Positions 20,120-28,585 of a DNA stretch of 28,585 nucleotides are shown here, in pieces. The translations under genes and the position numbers were made by a program. The first letter of the stretch is position 1. Every line of letters starts with the position of its first letter. The DNA is from Acarospora socialis. Its lineage: Eukaryota; Ascomycota; Lecanoromycetes; Acarosporales; Acarosporaceae. The stretch covers positions 1 through 28,585 of the forward strand of contig JAMYGW020000029.1 of the NCBI GenBank assembly GCA_025617375.2. Direction: 5' to 3'. The notes below the pieces were generated by a model. That model was not told the DNA's origin, ran no database searches, and saw only the letters and a list, made by a program, of their open reading frames with translations.

Positions 20120-22320
20120 TTAGGTTGCTTTATCTCCTCTGTGAGTGACGTTAACAATTGTTGAGGGAGGTGGTGCGAGTCTGGATCGTACGAGTCCCGA
20201 TGGACTCAGATCCCGCGTTGCAGCATTCTTCCCACTCTTTCTTGAACACACTAACATCTTGATAATGTGATTGTTCTCAAGCATTTCCCTGAGCATCTCA
20301 GCTCCCCATGAAGCTTCCGGGAAATTGCGGTTAGGTGGAGTCGTGGCGACAGAGACCACACTTCGCGGGTTACCGGTGGTTTCAACCAGCAGTCTGAGAC
20401 ACCTCATCTTAGAGCAGAGTACAGCCATCCATTCGACCAGATCGCACTATACCTGCAACAACCTCAGATTCTTCTCAATTACTTCGCATTACTACAAATG
20501 CCTGCTCATACCCTGCAGAATCAACGGCAAGTCTGCCGGTTTTCACAAAGTTGATGATGTCACTATGAAGGCCTGAGACTGGCAGAGGGGTGTTGTGAGT
20601 TGGCTGTTGTACCTCACGCATAGCCTCGACTACAAAAGCGTACTCCCGCTCCTGTTCGACTTCCTGTAATGCTGAGCCATGAACGGCGCTACCAGTGTCT
20701 TGAAAACCTTTCCAAAGAGTGTCGAGCTCTTTCATAAAGGTTGCTACTTCTGGTAACCATGTCCCGCAGGTTGAGGGAGGCTTCGACTGTGTACTTGTCC
20801 CATACAGTTGAGCCAAAGTCTGCCGCTCCCGCTGTCGTAAAAAGCCAAGAAGTATATCCCGTTGATGGGAATCGACAAGAACTTCCGGATTATCGGAAGC
20901 TGCCTGTGGATGACGACAGAAGTCAACCCCTTGAGAGAAGTACAGAGGTTGAAGCTGCTCGATTCCATCACAGGTCTGCTCCAAAAGCCAGGAAATCACA
21001 TCGCTTGAATCTAATGAATCACCCATTTTCTACTGACGAAGATCGAGAATGCTCTGGTGAACTTCAGGAGGGGCGAAGAACACAATGTCAATGCTCCAGC
21101 GCGCGCAGAAGCTGGCATCTTCAAATCCGTGCCCCGGGTGTGAGCTTCGTCAAGATAGACAAGACAGTCGCCCAAGTTGTCAGCAAAGGGGGCCGCTAAC
21201 AAAGGAACCGAAGTCCCATGTCGATATCGAACAAAGGGCTTGTTTTCCTTATCAAAATAGACGATGGCCGGGCTTCCAGATCGATAGTGAGCCACGCTTC
21301 CGCCAGAGTCAAGTTATCCATCTCCAAATTCCCATCGCCCCGAGCTTTCTGAGCAGATCGACTTCAGATAGACGTCCCGTACGTGGGTCCGCAGCGAGTA
21401 CGTACTGTCCGCTTCGCTTTTGTAGTAAACATGTCAACACCTCGGCATTTGTATGTGAAAGTCCAGGGAGATCGTTTTGCTTTATAGTTAGAGGTAGCAT
21501 TCCTCTGTTATTGTTGTTCCACTGAAGCCCGTCGTTAAGGGCTGGGAATATGTGCCGAGACTCCGTGCAGTTAACAATGGGCTGTCTGGTAAATAGAGAG
21601 AGGGATGTCCCACCCTGAAGCTGGCAACTTCATCTGGAACTGTTTGGCATGTTTCGGAAAACGAAGTTATTTAAACAAGTAATCGATAACACTTGTATTA
21701 TAGCGGAAATGCTGCCAGACTTCCATAACCTGAGTCACCTGATCAACATTGATTGCATTCCAATCCCGCAACGAGTCTGGAAGGCTGTCGGAGCTATGAC
21801 TCCAGCGGTCATACTGACTTGAGGGGTCATCAGATTTTAGGACATGCTCAAGGCTGTGATGCAACTGAGTGATAGTGAGACCGTCGTAGTAGGATGTCCC
21901 CATCTGCTTGATTGGATGGAACATTTTTGGCATGGAAGGGAACCGCTATTGGGTCTTGATTCGGATGCAATCATATTGTACATTTGACCACTTATTAAGA
22001 GTCGGAGGCAGTATGCGGTGCATGAACAAGCCTCGCAGTAGATAGATGTTCTGTGTTGCAACAGGCTTGTCATGGAACAGCTGAAAGATGCACTCAGTGA
22101 CTGTGGGTGGAACCTTTGCTTCCGAAATAAACTGCTCGATCGCTAGACAATCGGAGTCTGGGTGGTCCTCAGTTAGTATGATTGACGTCTGCCTGCCACA
22201 GATGTCTTTAACCGATCGCGCGATTAATGCATCCTTAACGTCCCTGCGAAACAAGAAAACAAGCGGAAACCCGCCTCTCGGAATGCATGGGTGAAAAAAT
22301 GAACGGCCAAGGCTGACATA
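20120..22320 (-). pseudogene. DUF3638/DUF3645 giant fungal protein, C-terminal relic
   Basis: Five minus-strand pieces appear in the right order for the C-terminal third of the very large (about 3000-residue) fungal DUF3638/DUF3645 proteins. From N to C they are: YLLRGLFMHRILPP (about 22035); AVPFHAKNVPSNQADGD then SYYDGLTITQLHHSLEHVLKSD (about 21820-21950); PKHAKQFQMKLPASGWDIPL (about 21600-21660); LPLTIKQNDLPGLSHTNAEVL (about 21430-21500); and VPLLAAPFADNLGDCLVYLDEAHTRGTDLK (about 21125-21220), followed by VISWLLEQTCDGIEQLQPLYFSQG and VHGSALQEVEQERE (about 20640-20990). Breaks include frameshifts near 21970 and 21890 (the usual VAIVLTCL-like segment lost), one near 21050 (about 25 residues missing after ALTL), and stops near 21640. 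The final part (20120-20428) fits the C-terminus weakly. The N-terminal two thirds are absent: the relic is cut off by the repeat that starts at 22352. Confidence 0.82.
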
Positions 22321-22351
22321 AAGCTTCGATGTATTGACTGGCGTCGTGGCA

Positions 22352-22880
22352 AGGCAATATTGCACTTTGGCTCGCAACATTGCGACTCCCCATGCAACAT
22401 TACTCCTCTAAGTGCAACATAACCCCCCACTGTGCAATATTGCTCGCCACGGTCTCCTAAGCACGTCCCAACTTTTTTTCTCTCAAAGAGTGCATCCTTG
22501 CTGTTGGCTATCTGCGGCATCACTATCCAGCATTACTACAAGTTCAAAACATGTGCTCTACATTAGGTGATGAAGGTAAGAGATGAAAATCCGAGCAGGA
22601 ATCGAGAGAAAAGGCCAAGAGGCTTCGCCATGATTGACCATTTGAATGCGGTCATTATGATTCTGAATTTCACGCATCTTTAGATAGGGGGGTGAAAAGG
22701 AGCTGTACGACTTCCTTCAATGACTTGAGAAGGTTGCAACATTTGTGATGACAAGGCCAGAGACTACAAGTCAAATACTGACACCAATGCTGGGTCATGA
22801 ATTCACCAAGTTCAAGATCCTGGATCGACTTCACAGCGAGCTTCTTCAAATTCTCAGCCAAGCTCTTGACTGACCATTCA
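22352..22880. repeat. Dispersed repeat with GCAATATTGC palindromes (copy B)
   Basis: It aligns with copy A (11402-11660) over 22352-22645 and again around 22851-22872 (CTCAGCCAAGCTCTTGACTG). Palindromes GCAATATTGC occur at 22354-22363 and 22434-22443, and GCAACATTGC at 22374-22383, with further GCAACAT halves between. Its left edge lies exactly where similarity to the DUF3638 relic ceases, suggesting that this element truncated that gene. The 22670-22861 minus-strand frame is open but not recognisable; it could be transposase remnant. Confidence 0.65.
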
Positions 22881-23244
22881 ACATTCCATTATTCCATTGA
22901 GCAACTGAGGACTCTCTTAGTCTTGGCTCTCACATTAGTTCTCAAATGATTTGTAGAAATTTCTTAGATCAGGTATTACAGGTCGTGGATGAGGGCATCT
23001 CACAGGGAAATCACACAGCTCAAGGAAATTTTACAGTTGTTCTATCAGAGTCATCTGGAACAAGCTCAAGGCGCAGATTAGTGTAGCATTGGTTGGCACA
23101 TGAGAAATAACCGGCGGCCAACTAGTATTAATGCAGTTCAGATACACTTATCTTAGTCATCAGCACCAACAAATAAGTGTAAACTAGTATCTGAACACAG
23201 CAGCGTACACTCTCTAATCCATCACAGCTTACCTTCTATCTCAC
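22881..23244. promoter_or_regulatory. Upstream region of the EF-1alpha-like gene with an inverted repeat
   Basis: No gene is visible. An inverted repeat lies 50-110 bp upstream of the start codon: left arm 23136-23151 (GTTCAGATACACTTAT) pairs with 23173-23196 (ATAAGTGT, 7-nt interruption AAACTAG, TATCTGAAC). The 20-odd bases before the ATG are pyrimidine-rich (CAGCTTACCTTCTATCTCAC), as often seen before fungal starts. No TATA box is asserted. Confidence 0.4.
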
Positions 23245-23946
23245 ATGATGGAGAAAACGAACATGGATATCAAGGTCTTCTTTGATGGACCCTCTGAACC
23301 CAACACATATACTGTCATTGCCAGAGTGCTCAATGTGGTAAGCTGAGCCTCCACATCTACCATCAACCTTCAGTGCTAAAGGGAGAACAGATGGGAACTA
23401 TTGACCTCTTAACATATGAGAAGGTGCAGCACCAGAAAGGTTTTGCTCAGGTAGATGTTCTTCTGAAAGAAGTGAAATGCTTTCAGACTTGTCACTGTAA
23501 TGTCAACATTGTTTGTAAGTACTATCATGAATGCACTGAAGATACACTAACATCATGCATAGCTGAAGAGCCAGCTTGTGATTGTGTTGTTCTTGTGGTT
23601 GCAAAGGATATGTCTGGGATTGAGAAGTTCAATACAAGTAGTACAAAGCCATCCATCATCCTTGTAAATAAGATGTCAGTGAATCTTTACTATGCTCAGA
23701 CATACTCAGTACTTACTGCATCTAGGGACAAATCAAACTGGTTGGAGAAAGAATTCGAGCAGGTACGAAGGGACTTGAAACAAAAACTCAAGGAAAACAT
23801 CAAGACGTAGGCTATCCTTTCCGGTGTCTTTCAATACTAATTTTGAATTTAGTATTATTCCTGTCTCGGCCCACTATGATGACAACGTGGTTGACCAGAC
23901 CCCCTGGTATCAAACTTTTTCTGAAGCTTTTGAGTCACTGAAATAA
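23245..23946 (+). CDS. Truncated EF-1alpha-like protein with lost GTP-binding motifs
   Basis: Three exons give 200 residues: 23245-23337, 23391-23806 and 23853-23946. Introns are 23338-23390 (GTAAGC, TGCTAAAG, AACAG; phase 0) and 23807-23852 (GTAGGC, TACTAAT, TTTAG; phase 2). The order of similarity follows the EF-1alpha G domain: EKTNMDIKVFF against the family's EKTHINIVVIG, MGTIDLLTYEKV against GIDKRTIEKF, FQTCHCNVNIV against FETPKYNVTVI, ACDCVVLVVA against ADCAILIIA, SIILVNKMS against LIVAVNKMD, and TIIPVSAHYDDNVV...TPWY against the PISG..GDNM...PWY segment. Yet the P-loop GHVDSGKST is replaced by FDGPSEPNT (residues 13-21), about 13 residues including switch I are missing before residue 62, the DxxG motif is unrecognisable, and NKxD reads NKMS (124-127). 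Domains II and III are absent. Residues 61-96 hold eight cysteines. It cannot be a normal GTPase. Frame and splice sites are intact, so it may still be expressed. Intron 1's acceptor could alternatively be at 23381. Confidence 0.75.
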
Positions 23947-24412
23947 GCAGAGGTATGTAGCTTGGGGTGAAAACCTGTGGTACTTTCACTTACAATCAAT
24001 AATTTTCTGTTAGATATGGATAGGTGAGCTTGGTCGGACGTGGCTTACCGATCCACACCAAGTTTGATATCATGGTCTTGTGAGCTAGCTTGATGTCGTT
24101 ACTGTAGCAGCCAAGGTGTCAGTTGACCCAGTTGAATTCCTTGCCTTCAAGTGAAAAACACTGAAATGACCTCCAGAAACCTCTTGTGACTGCTCTGCAA
24201 TGTTTGCCTGCCCTCTGTGTGCTTGTCCTCCATGACCATGCTGCCCTACACCTCATCTCGTCCTTCCTGCCATTCCTGACGTCCGTCCACTAGTTCAGAG
24301 GCCGAGTAGTCCTGTTGGGTCGATTTCCAGGCCTATGTCCATGGGCCCATTCTAGAGATGCTATGCGCTTTAGATAGATTTCCTGAAAAGATTCTCAAGC
24401 AAATAGAAGGTA
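23947..24412. other. Intergenic, nothing recognised
   Basis: A GTATGT...TAG segment just after the stop codon (23953 onward) could be a 3' untranslated intron of the EF-1alpha-like gene, but this is speculative. No other gene, and no clear terminal repeat of the neighbouring pogo element, was found. Confidence 0.4.
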
Positions 24413-25411
24413 TCATCCTGCAGTCATTAGTGATACATCTGATGGATGAGCTGCTTCGGTAGTACTTTTAGCAACAACCACCACTTCTTCCTGTATCACT
24501 ATGGGGCTATCCTTCCTTGAAGGCCTCTGGAGCTGCTTTTTAAGGTCTGTTTTGACCTGTTCCGCTACTTTCCTGGCTATCTTTTCCTCTGCTTTAGCAG
24601 CCCTCTTGTCTATCAAACACCTCAGTCAACCAATTGATCACCAGGGAGTTGCTAGTCCAGCCGTTAGGAGAAGTCGTAAAGAACACATCCTCAGAAGAGA
24701 AATCCTCAAGCCAGGTGTCCTGGAGATTGCCTGAGTCCGATTGGTAGATAACTGTAGAAGGGAGGGAGGATCCATCCATACAAATTGTGACCACAATAGT
24801 AATCCATTCCCTGTTACCATCTTGACCAGCACCTCTGATTTCCGTGCTCTTAGACCATACTCTCTTTGTCTTTTGAAGTACACCAATCAGGAAGCCTTTT
24901 TCATCCATATTATAGATGTTCTCTGACCGGATCTCATATTCTTCCATGTTGGAGCTTAACTGCACTATATCAGTATGAGAGTCTGCCACTTTGGGCCACT
25001 TACCAGGTCAAACCAGAGAGTATACTCATATATGTTGTCTGCTTTCTTTCTGTCCAGATCAAAGCCTAACTGGAAGCCAGAGTGAAGCTTCTCTCGGTGC
25101 CGATTCACGAAGCGGGAAAGCCACATCTTTGACGGCGCAACTCCGGCAATATTTGTGGCGGAATTGCGTACCATGGCTGGGGTCGGTGGAGTTCCTTGGT
25201 CAGTCAATCAATTTATATACTCAATAAGTGTTATTTCCTGCTCTGAACTGAGCAGTTTTCCATTGCTGATCTTCTCCGCTCTACTGCCCGCTACACCTCT
25301 ATGACGCCGTGAGAGGGTAGATCTGTTGATTCCGAACAACCAAGCGGTCTTGCTGTAATTAGGACACTTCTGGCTTTTCAAATCTGCCAAAGCTTTCTCA
25401 ATTGGAGTCAT
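24413..25411 (-). pseudogene. Pogo/Fot-type transposase, internally deleted
   Basis: From ATG 25411 the frame encodes a psq-type helix-turn-helix (ALADLKSQKCPNYSKTAWLF, INRSTLSRRHRG) and a CENP-B/Tc5-type DNA-binding segment (LTDQGTPPTPAMVRN, SKMWLSRFVNRH, FDLDRKKADN). The DDE domain starts with ENIYNMDEKGFLIG. A TGA at 25208-25210 replaces a Trp expected in EYINW (TGG to TGA). An intron at 24960-25003 (44 nt, GTAAGT...GCAG) joins WFDL to LSSNMEEYEI in frame. After INWLTEVFD near 24625 the core is deleted: the DGHxSH and third acidic motifs are missing. Sequence resumes with the charged C-terminal tail (KRAAKAEEKIARKVAEQVK, then RPSRK and EEVVVVAKST). The direct repeat CCAAGTGTGGC occurs twice at about 25463-25490 near the element's presumed 5' end. 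Terminal inverted repeats and target duplication were not identified. Confidence 0.85.
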
Positions 25412-25629
25412 TTTGGCTGAGCTATGGAGTTCTTGATATTGTTCTTGATATGGCGTGCGCCAAGTGTGGCCGTGCACCAAGTGTGGCTGACTCCTATGGA
25501 AGAAGGCCACTCTCAATTCAAATCTTTTTACATTAGATCCAGCGAACAAGCAAATGTCCATGTCGGTCACAATTATCAACGTCAGTCAATCTGGTTTGAA
25601 GACTTTCTTATACTAGGAATGCTCTTATA

Positions 25630-27290
25630 TTGATTGAACTTCCAGAAAACCCGCCAGACCTTGCCGAAAGACTACATCCGGTCTCTGGAGCTGCCTTCCA
25701 CGCCTTCTCTCGCAGACACGAGCCCCAATGCCTTGATAATACACGAGTCGAACTCCTCCGCAAGGTGATGAAATGGAGCAATAACCCGGACGGTGAGTAT
25801 ATATTCTGGCTGAGAGGCATCGCCGGCATTGGTAAGTCCACCATCGCTCGCACGGTTGCCGACAAATGGGGCAATATCGAACGACTCGGAGCGAGCTTTT
25901 TCTTCTCCAGAGGTGGAGGTGATCTTGGTAACGCTACCAAATTCTTTACGACAATTGCCTTCCAGCTGTCACAAGTCTCTTCGGACGTTAAACACTATAT
26001 CTGCGAAGCAGTAAAGAAGCAGCCGGATATTGTTCAGCAAGCTTTCCGAGACCAGTGGAAACGGCTTGTCTTTGGACCGCTTGCTATGCTAAAGGCCGAT
26101 TCAACTCCATTACCGTTGGTCCTTGTGGTTGATGCCTTGGATGAGTGCGACGGAGATCAAGACGTCAAACAGATCCTTCAACTCGTTACTGAGGCAAAAA
26201 TACTTAAAACTGTTCGATTGCTAATTTTCTTGAGTAGTAGACCAGAAACTCCGATCCGGCTTGGCTTTCGTAATATGTCCGGAAATCTGCATCGAGACCT
26301 CGTCCTGAATAATGTTCCCCGCGCTATTGCAGATAATGATATTCGGATCTTCTTTGAGCACAAATTTGGAGCAATCAGATCTGCTTCGGACGACCTACTG
26401 GTGGACTGGCCTGGCAAGGAAACTATTGACCTTCTAGTTTTGAGAGCTCACGGCTTGTTCATCTACACTGCAACAGTATGTCAGTTTATTGAGGAGAATG
26501 GTGAGCAATGGCCTCCCAATAACCTTCTTCACCTTATACTTCCCTGTGATTGCACAACCGACTCCTCGCTGTGGAAGTCCGGTAATACAGTGATAACTCA
26601 CAAGTTGCCCACAAAGAAGCTTGATATGATGTATACCCAAATCCTGGAGCATTCTCTGAAGAATGTTCATGATGAAATGAACAAGCAACAGCTTGTCGTG
26701 ATATTCAGACAGGGAGTTGGTGTAATTGTCAACTTATTTGAGCCTCTTTCTATTATCACTATTGTGGGATTACTTCCTTTCAATGAAGCACAATACAGAG
26801 AAGGTTGCATAATCTATACTCTGTTTTGGAAGTTCCTGATGGCCAAGAATACCCTATCTGCCTCCTTCACCCTTCGTTCCGTGACTTTCTCCTAAACAAT
26901 GAAAGATGCTGCAATCAAAATTTCTGGGTGAACAAGAAACAGGCACATGGAACTTTAGCGGAGAGCTGCCTGCGGCTCATGTCCAGCAATCTCAAGAGAG
27001 ATATTTGTGACCTGCGCGCCCCAGGTGCTCTTGCAAGTGAGGTGAACAGCTGTCAAGTAAAATTTTATCTTTCTGCTGATCTCCAGTACGCGTGCCACTT
27101 CTGGGTTCAACATCTTCAACAGAATAAAGTTCGGGTTCATCACATTGATCAAGTCAATCAGTTTCTGCGGAAGCACTTCCTTCATTGGCTTGAAGCTCTT
27201 AGCTTAATAGGGAAGGCGTCCGACAGTATCCAGATGGTAACTAGCTTACAGACTTTAGTTGTAAGTGGCCCTATGGATATATCTTATTAG
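25630..27290 (+). pseudogene. NACHT-domain NLR-like protein, frameshifted and truncated
   Basis: This is a fungal NLR-type signalling NTPase (heterokaryon incompatibility/innate immune class). The first frame (25630-26895) shows GAAFHAFSRRHEPQCLDNTR, Walker A GIAGIGKST (residues 63-71), FFFSRGGGDLGNATKFFTTIA, Walker B LVLVVDALDECD (163-174), the sensor FLSSRPETPIR, and FIYTATVCQFIEE. Near 26804 a one-base shift is needed to continue in the second frame (26805-27290), which supplies the winged-helix end: HNLYSVLEVPDGQEYPICLL, HPSFRDFLLNN, KQAHGTLAESCLRLM, LQYACHFWVQHLQ, LHWLEALSLIGK. No WD40, ankyrin or TPR repeats follow, and no N-terminal effector domain is visible: a TGA lies just upstream and no ATG is in place. 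The TTG start is only the open-frame limit. It is probably a relic, although a sequencing error could account for the frameshift. Confidence 0.85.
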
Positions 27291-27339
27291 GTTAATACTG
27301 ATACTGATGTAAGTACAATTAAGGGTTTTGAGGCCCTAG

Positions 27340-27924
27340 ACCAAACAGGATAGTGTCTTGAAGTTGGATTTGTCAGACTCTTCACCATAACTATATGGAA
27401 AGGTGTTCTGCAGGGGAAGCTATTCTCTTCTCCCGTCAGTACTCGATCTCGGTACCGGCACAGGGTCATGGGCCATTGAATTTCAAAAAGCACAAAATAC
27501 AGGAATTGATCTATGTAATAAGCAACCCAGATATCTGCCACTCAATCTGGAAATATTGATCGGTGACATGGATTGCTGGAAAGGGCGGTACAATTTTCTC
27601 CACGCGAGGGACCTTAATGGCAGCGTTTCCGACTAGAAAAAGATTTATTCGCAGGCTTACAAATGTCTCAAGCCCGATGGATGGCTGGAAGTGCAAGGGA
27701 TGGAAATCTGTGTCCATAGTGACGATGATTCGTTGAAGAACGCACCAAATTTGACCAAACTCTACAAACAGATCGACAAAGCAAGCAAAGACATAGGAAA
27801 GCAGGTGAATGTCGTGGAGCAACAGAAAGGGAGTATTGTTGATGCTGGATTTGAGCAAGTGGTCCGCGAAGTGCACAAGGTATATGATGTCCTTGATAAC
27901 CGTGACACCGCTAACAATGGTTAG
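27340..27924 (+). pseudogene. LaeA/TAM-type SAM-dependent methyltransferase relic
   Basis: The frame from 27403 reads the SAM-binding motif I as SVLDLGTGTGSWAIEF, then GDMDCW and YNFLHARDLNGSVSD. It continues after a TAG at 27634-27636 as KKIYSQAYKCLKPDGWLEVQ, with DDDSL, KASKDIG and IVDAGFEQVVREVHKV before a stop at 27922-27924. The TAG sits where the family has Trp (DWxxxYxQAYxxLKPGGWxE), so TGG to TAG. Upstream, another frame (about 27375-27420) gives WKGVLQGKLFSSPV, the usual segment just before motif I, indicating an indel at about 27425. Fungal proteins of this class act on small molecules or proteins, and many are uncharacterised. The N-terminal part is missing. Confidence 0.8.
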
Positions 27925-28585
27925 GGCGACGACGAGCTTCCACCTCTACGTTGGTGTCGCCTATGAGTACTCAGGACTTTGTCCACCCTGAGGAAACTAA
28001 GAGAAGCTCCACAACAACAACACCACTACACACGACGACGACATCACCTCTACCACCTCCCTCGACGACGCGTCAAATGGCATGCCAAAGCTACGTGACA
28101 TATCGACGCCTCTCGATATGACGAAGTCTCGACATGATGCAGTCTTTTGATATATTCTCCGGTGTATCAAGGACTCCTGACATGCTGCCTCCCCATGTCA
28201 AGCCTGTTCAACGCGTCAAGAGACACCCACATACAGCACTCACACCTTTCCTATTCGAAGTCACATCTTCAACACACCACAGAAAGCAGTCACATAACGC
28301 CCTCTTAACATTCTCTCTACGGCTTCATCCTCTACGCACGAGCAAATATCGGGCGACTTGACACTTGGAGGAAAGCATAAAGGGACGGGATGACTAGGGT
28401 ATTAATTGTTTACAGCAACGTTCATCTCTGCGGGTGACGACCCAAAGAAGGCATTAGCAAGCAGTCACAAAGATAGGGGATTAGCAAGGCATTGGGGTTT
28501 CTTTTGTTCAGCCAACTAGGGTACACTCATTTGGGCAGGATTTCTTATGTTTTTGAGTGCAGAATGCGCTGGTCTACCTTGTAGT
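27925..28585. other. Noncoding with short simple repeats
   Basis: No gene recognised. Around 28005-28070 there are short CAACAACAAC and GACGACGAC runs and CTACCACCTC-type sequence. At 28100-28155 the phrases CTCTCGATATGACG and GTCTCGACATGATG form an imperfect direct repeat. A 75-codon frame at 28134-28361 has no motif. Confidence 0.45.

Noticed and set aside
1-28585. CRISPR arrays, bacterial operons or ribosome-binding sites
   Set aside because: Introns, NACHT proteins and eukaryotic transposons show that this is fungal nuclear DNA; no regular spacer arrays were seen.

Overview
The window looks like a transposon-rich, gene-poor stretch of a filamentous ascomycete (Pezizomycotina) nuclear genome. 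Short GT-AG introns (about 44-93 nt) with CTAAT/CTGAC-type branch sites can be placed in several genes. The B-type cyclin has ascomycete NimE-like residues at its C-terminus. Several fungal-only families (NACHT NLR, DUF3638/DUF3645, DUF7924-like, LaeA-like methyltransferases) are present. I cannot name the genus; the abundance of decayed elements would suit a repeat-rich lineage such as the Pezizomycetes, but that is a guess.

Only two genes read through cleanly after splicing. One is a four-exon mitotic B-type cyclin on the minus strand (13115-14832). The other is a small three-exon plus-strand gene (23245-23946). It encodes a 200-residue, G-domain-only relative of translation elongation factor EF-1alpha whose P-loop, switch I and NKxD motifs are all destroyed while frame and splice sites are intact. 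This second gene is the most unusual object in the window.

Nearly everything else is relic. Layout: 0-2.7 kb is AT-rich with a degenerate LTR (907-1083) and a possible spliced minus-strand fragment (1380-1802). 2.7-4.5 kb is a GC-richer plus-strand gene relic of unknown family. 4.5-7.5 kb has no recognisable gene. 7.5-8.5 kb is a JmjC-domain relic that runs straight into a duplicated internal piece of the nearby cyclin gene (8531-10092). That piece is split by a complete but dead Tc1/mariner element (8586-9897) with TIRs and a TA duplication. 11.0 kb has a solo LTR with a perfect 5-bp target duplication. 11.4-12.0 kb has a pogo-type relic next to a repeat built of GCAATATTGC-like palindromes. 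13.1-14.8 kb is the cyclin. 15.3-16.1 kb is a GC-rich block without a recognised gene. 16.9-17.8 kb is a flavin amine oxidase relic (minus). 17.9-19.4 kb is a DUF7924-like PD-(D/E)XK protein with one nonsense codon (minus). 20.1-22.3 kb is the C-terminal part of a giant DUF3638/DUF3645 protein in fragments (minus). 22.35-22.9 kb is a second copy of the palindrome repeat. 23.2-23.9 kb is the EF-1alpha-like gene. 24.4-25.4 kb is a pogo/Fot-type transposase with an internal deletion. 25.6-27.3 kb is a NACHT NLR with one frameshift and no C-terminal repeats. 27.3-27.9 kb is a SAM methyltransferase relic. 27.9 kb to the end is noncoding.

The genes do not form a pathway. The unifying theme is decay: most premature stops are explicable as C:G to T:A transitions (CGA or TGG to TGA, CAG or TGG to TAG). 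That is the pattern expected from cytosine methylation/deamination or a RIP-like process acting on repeats and paralogues.
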